DNA of 64,000 nucleotides from Eutrigla gurnardus. Lineage: Eukaryota > Chordata > Actinopteri > Perciformes > Triglidae. The notes under the pieces were generated by a model that saw only the letters and a list, made by a program, of their open reading frames with translations, made no database searches and had not been told where the DNA came from. Each line of letters begins with the position of its first letter. The first letter of the stretch is position 1. Of this stretch, positions 38,725 through 64,000 are shown in pieces. Both the position numbers and the translations under genes were made by a program. Location of the stretch: assembly GCA_963514095.1 (NCBI GenBank), contig OY741275.1, forward strand, positions 27,082,554 to 27,146,553, read 5' to 3'.

Positions 38725-39056
38725 GTGAGTAGGAGAGGGGATGTTTGCTTGTTTGTTTTTATAGGTGGAACTCCCGTCTTTCTCTTTGTGCTGCCTGTCT
38801 GTCTGCCTGTCTGTAGACTGGCGTTTCATTGAGAGGAATCCGCCAGGGAAGGGCTAGCGTTAGCTTTGATCCCCGGAACACACCTACTTGTGTGCGGGGA
38901 CAGTTGGAGAGCTCGGCCGGTTGTTTGACAGGACAACCAAAGGGGGGGAGGGGCCGTTTCATGGCCGGGGTACGGGCAGCCTTTTGTGGGTCTCGTTGCT
39001 AGCAGTGATGGTCAGGCTTGGAGCTAGCTGGAGAACGGCTAACGTCAAAAACCACT

Positions 39057-39057
<1 letters not shown>

Positions 39058-39121
<64 letters not shown>
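39058..39121. repeat. (TG)n microsatellite
   Basis: Uninterrupted TG dinucleotides in clasp1 intron 1. Confidence 0.97.
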
Positions 39122-39123
<2 letters not shown>

Positions 39124-39289
39124 TGACGTAGACAAAGACGGTGCTCCGTTTGCTAGTAGTTTGACGTTGCTATAAACCTCTAACAATGCTATCACTACCT
39201 GGAAGGTAAATACAGGTATCGAGTCTACGTGGGTTTAACAGGTCAACAACCTCCGGGTCTGAATAGTGAAACCAAACCTGAAGTGCCTT

Positions 39290-39760
39290 AAAGCTGCATT
39301 CTCTCTACTGGCCACCAGGGGGCGACTCCTCTCTGGTTGTGTAGAAGTCTATAGAAGGCATGATGTTAATTTAGTACATTATGGTTCATTTAGAGTCCAA
39401 CAGCCCAGAAAGCAGGGGATGCTTTAGGGGGCGGGGCTTACCTGCTGATTGACAGGTCCATTTAGAGTCCACCAGACCAGAAAGCAGGGGATGCTTTAGG
39501 GGCGGGGCTTACCTGCTGATTGACAGGTTGCTACCAATGCTAGTTAGCTACTAAGATGACTTTAACACTTAGCTGTACAACTGAACATTGAGCTATGAAG
39601 TAAGCAGCTTCACACCAGAATCCACATGGATCCAGATCCAGAAGGGTGCCGCTCTGATGCTTGTGTTCATCAGATCCACCAGTTGCTCCTCCCACAGTCC
39701 AAATATAGTCACTTCCTTCACTGGTTGCAAGAATCCAGAAAGCAAAAGTATAGATGTAAT
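39290..39760 (+). repeat. Copy of the dispersed CTCF-bearing repeat
   Basis: Has the GCCTTAAAGCTGCATTCTC leader and a CTCF-like core near 39314, then two tandem copies of the AGAAAGCAGGGGATGC block (39407-39530) and the GCTAGTTAGCTACTAAGATG tail. Confidence 0.8.
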
Positions 39761-39806
39761 ATCTTATTACTGAAATATTAAACTCAGTCCGGATCAGCTT
39801 CTTCAA

Positions 39807-39853
39807 CACACACACACACACACACGCACACACACACACACACAGACACACGC

Positions 39854-39898
<45 letters not shown>
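39807..39898. repeat. (CA)n microsatellite
   Basis: CA dinucleotides with a few GCACAC and GACACA interruptions. Confidence 0.95.
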
Positions 39899-39899
<1 letters not shown>

Positions 39900-40614
39900 T
39901 TTAATTTAAATTCGTTTGAAGGGAAGAAGCGCGGTCAGCATATGATTGAGCACCCCGGCGACGTCCTTGTGTTGTTGATGAATATGGATTGGCGACTGTG
40001 AAGCCCCAGCCTCGGTGTTACCACGGCGATGGGGCTGTGGAAGTTTAAATTAAAGTCTGTTCTTGGAGGTGGATTTGTGAGACATTCTGCTTCTTTTCTG
40101 GTTCCTACTAGAACATCAGGCTGTGCTGCAGCAGCTCTACTCAGCCCCTCCCTCCCCCAAAAGCCCAGCCTGCTCCCGATTGGTCAGCTGGCTTCCCCTC
40201 TGTTGTGGTCAACCCTGTCGGCCAAAAGTATTGGGACAGCCAGACGTGACTCATGTGTGATGGTTACACATGTCATTCCAGCAGCATGAGCACTAATCTG
40301 CTGCTAAACGGCCTCAGACTCAGCAGGGTCCCTGCAACCCGACCCACTCTGTTTCTTTTATTCGGCCACGAGAGATAACGATTAGCGAGGTTAGATGTTC
40401 AGAGTTCAAAACGATGGGTCGATGAATTGATTTCTCTTGTCAATCACCCGAAAAATGATGCATTTTAATAATAGATGGACGGTTTAAAGCCAATTTCAAG
40501 CTAAACAGCAAAACATTTGTGTATTGCAAAATTGATTGTTTAATCTATAAAAAATAATAATTGATGACGCTGACTTTTGTCTAAAATATCATTGTATGTA
40601 GTAGTATCTATACA

Positions 40615-41107
40615 CAGGGATTTTACAGTTGGGTGTGGCGTTTCAAGGTTTGGAAAGTGCTTGGATTTAGAATAAAGGTCTTGAAATGTGTGTTGTATGT
40701 GATGACATCTATGATAGAACAGAGGAAAGAAGATCTCCATATCTGAGGGACTGAAAACAGCATTTTCTGACATTTCTTTATGAAAAATGCCTTTTGATGA
40801 TGAACAGATGATGAAAATAGTTGGTGGTTATATTTCTGTGGATCTGTTAGTGGAATTAGTTTTCCTTTCATTTGTGGTCCTTCTGTAAAAAGCTGTCTCC
40901 AAACATCATGTTGGTTGTTTAGAGGACAATAACATCTCATTTAATGTGATGAACAAGTGACATCATAAGTAGACTGAATACTGACCATTGGATTGATACA
41001 AAGATGGAGTTTACCACAGCTGGAAGGGGCTGGAAAAGCATGGAGTTGCACCTGGAAATGCTTGGAAAGTGCTTGAATGTGACTGAAGAATGTGTAGGAA
41101 CCCTGTC
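40615..41107. mobile_element. hAT-like MITE, near full-length copy
   Basis: About 490 bp, starts CAGGG and ends GGAACCCTG. Internally matches copies at 49850 and 62510 closely (GTGATGACATCTATGATAGA, ACAGCATTTTCTGACATTTC). A minus-strand frame of about 100 codons recurs in several copies but starts inside the repeat. Not a gene. Confidence 0.75.
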
Positions 41108-41199
41108 TAGTGTATAACTGTGTTGTTATTAGATAAACCTGTTTTTACTGTAGAAATCAAAGAAACTTAGATACGTTTAGAGTGATGAATTGTAATGAG

Positions 41200-41746
41200 G
41201 AGATAATGAAGAGGTTTAATGATGACCTGTCTGCTGTCCTCTCTGCTCCTCCAGGGCTCTCCAGGCCAGATCCCAGGACAACACATGGATCTCTAAGGCC
41301 TCTCCATCCATCTCCAGTTGCTGTGCTGCAGGCTGCTCGCCAACCCCGCCTCCTCCTCCTCCTCCTCCTCTGCCTCCTGCTGTAGCGGCAGAAGAAGAAG
41401 TGGGCCGGAGTAGTAAACTTCCCCAGCTGCTGTGCAGACACACATGCTGCATAGCTGCCATTCCCCCCCCCCCCAGCCCAGCTCCATCCTCCCCCGGGCA
41501 CGGCCGCTAGCTGGCTAGCTGGCTAGCACTTGGCACAGAGACGGCCTGTCCTCGGGGATAAAAACACAAGCCCACACTTTTCTTTCTCCTCTCCTTTCCG
41601 GGTCACCCAGCCAGACGCTCATTAAACCGGGGGCTCCTTGTTTTTGTTTCGCCGTCGCCCCCGCTGCTCTGAAGCGGTGGAGGATTACTAGCGCTCATCC
41701 AGCCCCGAGGAGTCGGGGTGGGGGGGGGCACCAGAGGCCGTGAGTG
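41200..41746 (+). promoter_or_regulatory. 5'UTR sequence of the clasp1 ATG exon or second promoter
   Basis: GC-rich with TCC-rich and poly-C tracts. A possible acceptor (CTCCTCCAG) ends at 41254. Either a long leader exon or an alternative start; sequence alone does not decide. Confidence 0.4.
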
Positions 41747-59542
<17,796 letters not shown>

Positions 59543-59879
59543 GTGAGGCTATCTCAGTACGACAGATCCCAGATCAGATCTCTCTCCAGTGATTCCAGCA
59601 GTACTAACACTCAGATTCTTTAAATGTACTGGTTTATATCTGCACCTAGTTGGTGTTTATGCTCCAAGCCTGGTCTGGTTGACCCTCTTATTACTTTTTA
59701 TTTGTCACAGCTTGGTTTTTACTATTTAGATTTAACTCATTTTTAATTCACTTAGTCTTTGAAATTATAACTCTTTGTTTGCTTGATTATGTAACTTTTA
59801 ATATGACTTCGGTCTTAAGTTTTCTCAGTTGTGGAGGATCTGTCCTTGTGGAAATGAATCTGTTATATAAATCCAGTTT

Positions 59880-60199
59880 GCTTGCTGATACGGTGCGATG
59901 AGCGGGTCTACATTTACCACACACACTTCCCAGGCTGGTGTTTACAGATCTCTATTGAGAGGGAGGGAGGCAGTGGGAGGTCTCATTGTTGTGATGGGGG
60001 GGGGGGGGGCAGATAGGGGAGAGGAAGGGACGGACAGAGAGCAAAACAAAGCAGCCATTTCTGCTGCACCACTGAGAGGTGGGCGAGAGATAATCGGGGC
60101 GAGAGAGAGAGAGAGAGGGAGGGAGCGATCAGCTGTGGAGCAGCATTCCTCTCTGGCTTCACTGCCGACGGCGGCGTTGCACCATGACAGCTGGAGAAG
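59880..60199 (+). promoter_or_regulatory. Probable internal promoter and alternative first exon of clasp1
   Basis: GA-rich and then GC-rich block ending in GCACCATG. The short coding piece 60184-60199 reads MTAGE plus one base, followed by a strong donor GTAAGA. The left-over phase is the same as that of the exon ending at 59542, so it could join the same downstream exon and yield a CLASP isoform without TOG1, as known for short CLASP isoforms. Transcription from here is inferred. Confidence 0.45.
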
Positions 60200-60584
60200 G
60201 TAAGACGGGAACCACGGGGGTCAGGTCTGAACCATCATGGCTGCAGGTGGAGGAGAAGATCACACTTCTTCTCACCACCTTATGTAATCTGGGTTGTTTT
60301 GTGTGTGTGTGCTGGTTTTGTGCATTTTGACTCGCCGTTACGTAATAAAGCTGCGTGTACGTGAAGAAGGTAACACCTTCTGGAAGTTGTGTGTGCTGCG
60401 TTTGTGGCGTAGGAATGCAGCGTTGCATCTCTTAACGTCAGCATGTCAGCACGCAGAACAAGATACGATGTACACACAACTATTGTCTATGTGAACAATA
60501 TCCCTCTGTGTGTGTTGTTATCAGAGCTTGTCCTTGCTTTTTGACATTACCGGGCTGACCGTGCTTTTAGACAGGCAGCAGAAG

Positions 60585-61400
60585 TGAAGCCAACGCTGAA
60601 ATGCCTTAAAGCTGCCATTCTCTCTGCTGGCCACCAGGGGGCGACTCCTCTCTGGTTGTATAGAAGTCTATGAGAAAATGGTCCTACTTCTCTCTGCTGG
60701 CCACCAGGTGGCGACTCCTCTCTGGTTGTATAGAAGTCTATGAGAAAATGGTCCTACTTCTCTCTGCTGGCCCCCAGGGGGCGACTCCTCTCTGGTTGTA
60801 TAGAAGTCTATGAGAAAATGGTCCTACTTCTCTCTGCTGGCCACCAGGGGGCGACTCCTCTCTGGTTGTATAGAAGTATATGAGAAAATGGTCCTACTTC
60901 TCTCTGCTGGCCACCAGGGGGCGACTCCTCTCTGGTTGTATAGAAGTATATGAGAAAATGGTCCTACTTCTCTCTGCTGGCCACCAGGGGGCGACTCCTC
61001 TCTGGTTGTATAGAAGTCTATGAGAAAATGGTCCTACTTCTCTCTGCTGGCCACCAGGGGGCGACTCCTCTCTGGTTGTATAGAAGTCTATGAGAAAATG
61101 GTCCTACTTCTCTCTGCTGGCCACCAGGGGGCGACTCCTCTCTGGTTGTATAGAAGTCTATGAGAAAATGGTCCTACTTCTCTCTTGATGTATTATCTCA
61201 GTAAACATTGTAAACATGAGTTTATGGTCTCAATCTCTAGTTTCAAGTCTTCTTCAATCCAGCATGATGTTAATTTAGTACATTATGGTCCATTTAGAGT
61301 CCACCAGACCAGAAAGCAGGGGATGCTTTAGGGGGCGGGGCTTACCTGCTGATTGACAGGTCTCTACCACGCTACCAATGCTAGTTAGCTACTAAGATGA
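60585..61400 (+). repeat. Full dispersed repeat with 70-bp array of eight CTCF-like motifs
   Basis: Cores begin at 60631, 60701, 60771, 60841, 60911, 60981, 61051 and 61121; 60701 has GGTGGCGAC and 60771 has CCCCCAGG. The downstream part (TTGATGTATTATCTCAGTAA, AGCATGATGTTAATTTAG, AGAAAGCAGGGGATGC) shows the fuller unit. Confidence 0.95.
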
Positions 61401-61675
61401 CTTGAATGCTCATTGATCTCTGTCCGGCGCTGAGTGACTAACGGTCTGTTCCATCTATAATTTATAATCTGTTGATGGAAACACGACACTCGGCCAGACA
61501 CGCTTTTATAATTTATATACCTAGATTACAGTCAGACATTTTATTAGTAATTAATTTCCTCTAAATACTTCTGAGTGAATAAATCTGAATTGTTTTTTTG
61601 AATATTTGCTGCAGGTTTTATGGGATCAGATTATAATATTTAATAAGTGTTACAGTGGTGTATTTTCTACCTGGA

Positions 61676-61709
<34 letters not shown>

Positions 61710-61861
61710 TGGGATTTGGGATGTGCCAGTGTGGCTGCGTGGGTGCTGGAGCCCTGTGTGTGCAGTTAGCAGACTATTATATCTTGCACCATGAAAGAAC
61801 AGTTAACACTATTGGGGGCTGAATGCTTAAGCAGACACACACACACACACAGAGTGGGAGG

Positions 61862-61989
<128 letters not shown>

Positions 61990-62509
61990 CTTTCTCTAAG
62001 CTGGAAGCTTTCTCTAAATTCGGGATGTTTTAACTGCGTAACAAACTGCTTATAAACCTCTCGGGGCTCAGAGTTGCATCTCGATGCTGAAACTACACAG
62101 CAGTGTTAAATAGCTGAATTGGAACTAGAGGGTCCTGTATGACTCGGCTCTTCTTATTTATACGTATTCAGCAATTCAGTCCGGCTGATTTTTCTGCATT
62201 AAACAGCATTCAGAGCTTTAATCGAGCACCACTCCCTCTGTGTGTGTTGTTGTCCGGTCGTCTCCGTGCTTTGTTGACATGCGTGCACCACGGGTTAGCT
62301 CACGTACAGCAGATAAACACCGTACCGATTGATGGCATCGTCATGGAAACGTAGTGCCCTCCCCCATCTGGTTTCCCCTCAGGGCAACACTGTTAGCTCT
62401 GTCAGCATGTTTTCACTGTTAGCAACGCTGGCAACGCTGCCATGTCCGACAGCGTGATCATCTAGTTTGTAAATGTTTGTGACGATAACTAAGAATAACA
62501 TTCATTATC

Positions 62510-63031
62510 CAGGGTTGGTACGGTGCTGGAAATCTTTGAAAACACTTGGATTTTAGTGTGGTGTTTTCAAGGTTTGTAAAGGTCTTGGATGTAGAATAAA
62601 GGTCTTGAAATGTGTGTTGTATGTGATGACATCTATGATAGAACAGAGGAAAGAAGATCTCCATATCTGAGGGACTGAAAACAGCATTTTCTGACATTTC
62701 TTTATGAAAAATGCCTTTTGATGATGAACAGATGATGAAAATAGTTGGTGATTATATTTCTGTGGATCTGTTAGTGGAATTAGTTTTCCTTTCATTTGTG
62801 GTCCTTCTGTAAAAAGCTGTCTCCAAACATCATGTTGGTTGTTTAGAGGACAATAACATCTCATTTAATGTGATGAACAAGTGACATAATAAGTAGACTG
62901 AATACTGACCATTGGATTGGTACAAAGATGGAGTTTACCACAGCTGGAAGGTGCTGGAAAAGCATGGAAATGCACCTGGAAATGCTTGGAAAGTGCTTAA
63001 ATTAGACTTGGAGAAGGTGGAGGAGCCCTGA
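62510..63031. mobile_element. hAT-like MITE, full-length copy
   Basis: Starts CAGGGTTGGTACGGTGCTGG and ends GGTGGAGGAGCCCTG. Flanks ATTCATTATC and ATTATTTATC are similar but not a clean 8-bp duplication. Confidence 0.8.
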
Positions 63032-63034
63032 TTA

Positions 63035-64000
63035 TTTATCACCTTTATAACATGACTCAGCAACCGGGGTCCGGGAGCTGCAGCTCGGTGTGGTTGGAGT
63101 CGTGCTCGGTTGCGAGAGCGTGACTTGTCGGCGGCGTGCTGAATGATGTCATTGTCCCGGTGACTGCGAGCTTTAAAGGGAGGCTTTGAGGGGCAGAATA
63201 AGGGGGGCACTGTAGCCGTGTAAACCAGGGCCCCCTTTAAACCAGGACTTGGGGGGGGGGGCAGCTGCCCTGGATATCTGGAGTCGCCACAGAAAAATAA
63301 CGGCCTCGGACACCGACATTTGTAGATGTAGAAGTAATTTTAGCCGTGTTCCCGTCCAGCTGTCGGCGACTCGTTGTAAGTGTGGACCGTGTGAACCACA
63401 GAGCGACAGACTTCAGAGGGACAACGGGAAGAGGAGAAGGACATTGTGCAAGTTCAATCAGTATTTTTAGTGGCAGAGGCCACTTCAGACTCGGCTTCAC
63501 ACCTTCCTGACATTAACCACACACACAGCGGGTAGCAACGGTGCCGACACGTCACTGGCTGAACGGAGCGGAACCAAGGTTAATTCACGTTGCTATAGTA
63601 ACGGCTGCAGCCGTAACCCTGATGTGAGAATAAGCTTCAGCAAATCCAACAGGAAATAGAATAAGACATTTACAACCCAACACGTTCAATCTGGATGTAA
63701 ACGTTTAAAATGCTCGTTGAGTCTGGAGGCGGGATAAAAGGAAGGAGACTCCATCATGTGGTTTGTGTTTTTTTATTTTATTATAAAAGCAAAAATGAAC
63801 CATAACTGACATCCTGACTATAAACTATCAGCTGTTTTTTAAGGCAACAAATGACGGAAACGCTGAGTCGTCGTCTTTCTGTACTCGGCTTCCTATTCTG
63901 CTTTAGCGACACTGACCTCTGCTGGCGACCGCTGGTCACTACAACACATCGCATGAAGGCAGCGTCGTAGAAAGAGCAGCGTCTGGGTTTATGACGGAGT
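63035..64000. other. clasp1 intron, right end of the window
   Basis: A G-run near 63250-63262; otherwise unclassified. The next clasp1 coding exon was not found here. Confidence 0.5.

Overview
The window looks like nuclear DNA from a ray-finned, probably percomorph, fish. The genes are vertebrate and split into many short GT-AG exons, the introns are compact, and much of the remaining sequence is simple repeats, minisatellites and short interspersed repeats of the teleost kind. There are no bacterial-style operons, CRISPR arrays or phage genes. All exon boundaries were placed by eye from splice signals, reading phase and remembered family sequences; no alignment was run.

Layout, left to right. 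1-950 is a CpG-rich promoter-like block that may serve a gene running off the left edge on the minus strand. 1379-2629 (+) is a three-exon MADF/BESS-type DNA-binding protein gene. 3561-8721 (+) is ddx18, a nucleolar DEAD-box helicase, complete in 14 exons (669 aa). Tail-to-tail with it, 9662-23178 (-) is a complete glycerol kinase gene in 19 exons (about 529 aa) whose introns carry several large tandem arrays. A 2.3-kb array of about 30-bp units (23595-25895) separates the gk promoter from a PDE9A-like cGMP phosphodiesterase gene, 26363-32025 (-), 14 exons, 554 aa. Divergent from it is nifk, 33171-36959 (+), 6 exons, 277 aa, with two related H/ACA snoRNA-like sequences in introns 2 and 5. From about 38.5 kb to the right edge lies the 5' part of clasp1 (+): a 5'UTR exon, the ATG exon at 41747, and the TOG1 exons at 56299-59542, then a probable internal promoter and alternative first exon near 60.2 kb. 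The nifk-clasp1 order and orientation match human 2q14.

Shared functions are modest: ddx18 and nifk both act in nucleolar ribosome biogenesis (nifk also binds Ki-67), gk and the phosphodiesterase are metabolic and signalling enzymes, and clasp1 controls microtubule plus ends.

The most unusual content is in the repeats. In clasp1 a minisatellite has copied an exon's 3' splice site 22 times directly upstream of the real one. A dispersed teleost repeat carries a near-consensus CTCF motif and has expanded into two head-to-tail arrays (9 and 8 motifs) in clasp1. Tandem repeats begin within a few bases of the 5' splice site in many introns of gk, nifk, the phosphodiesterase gene and clasp1.
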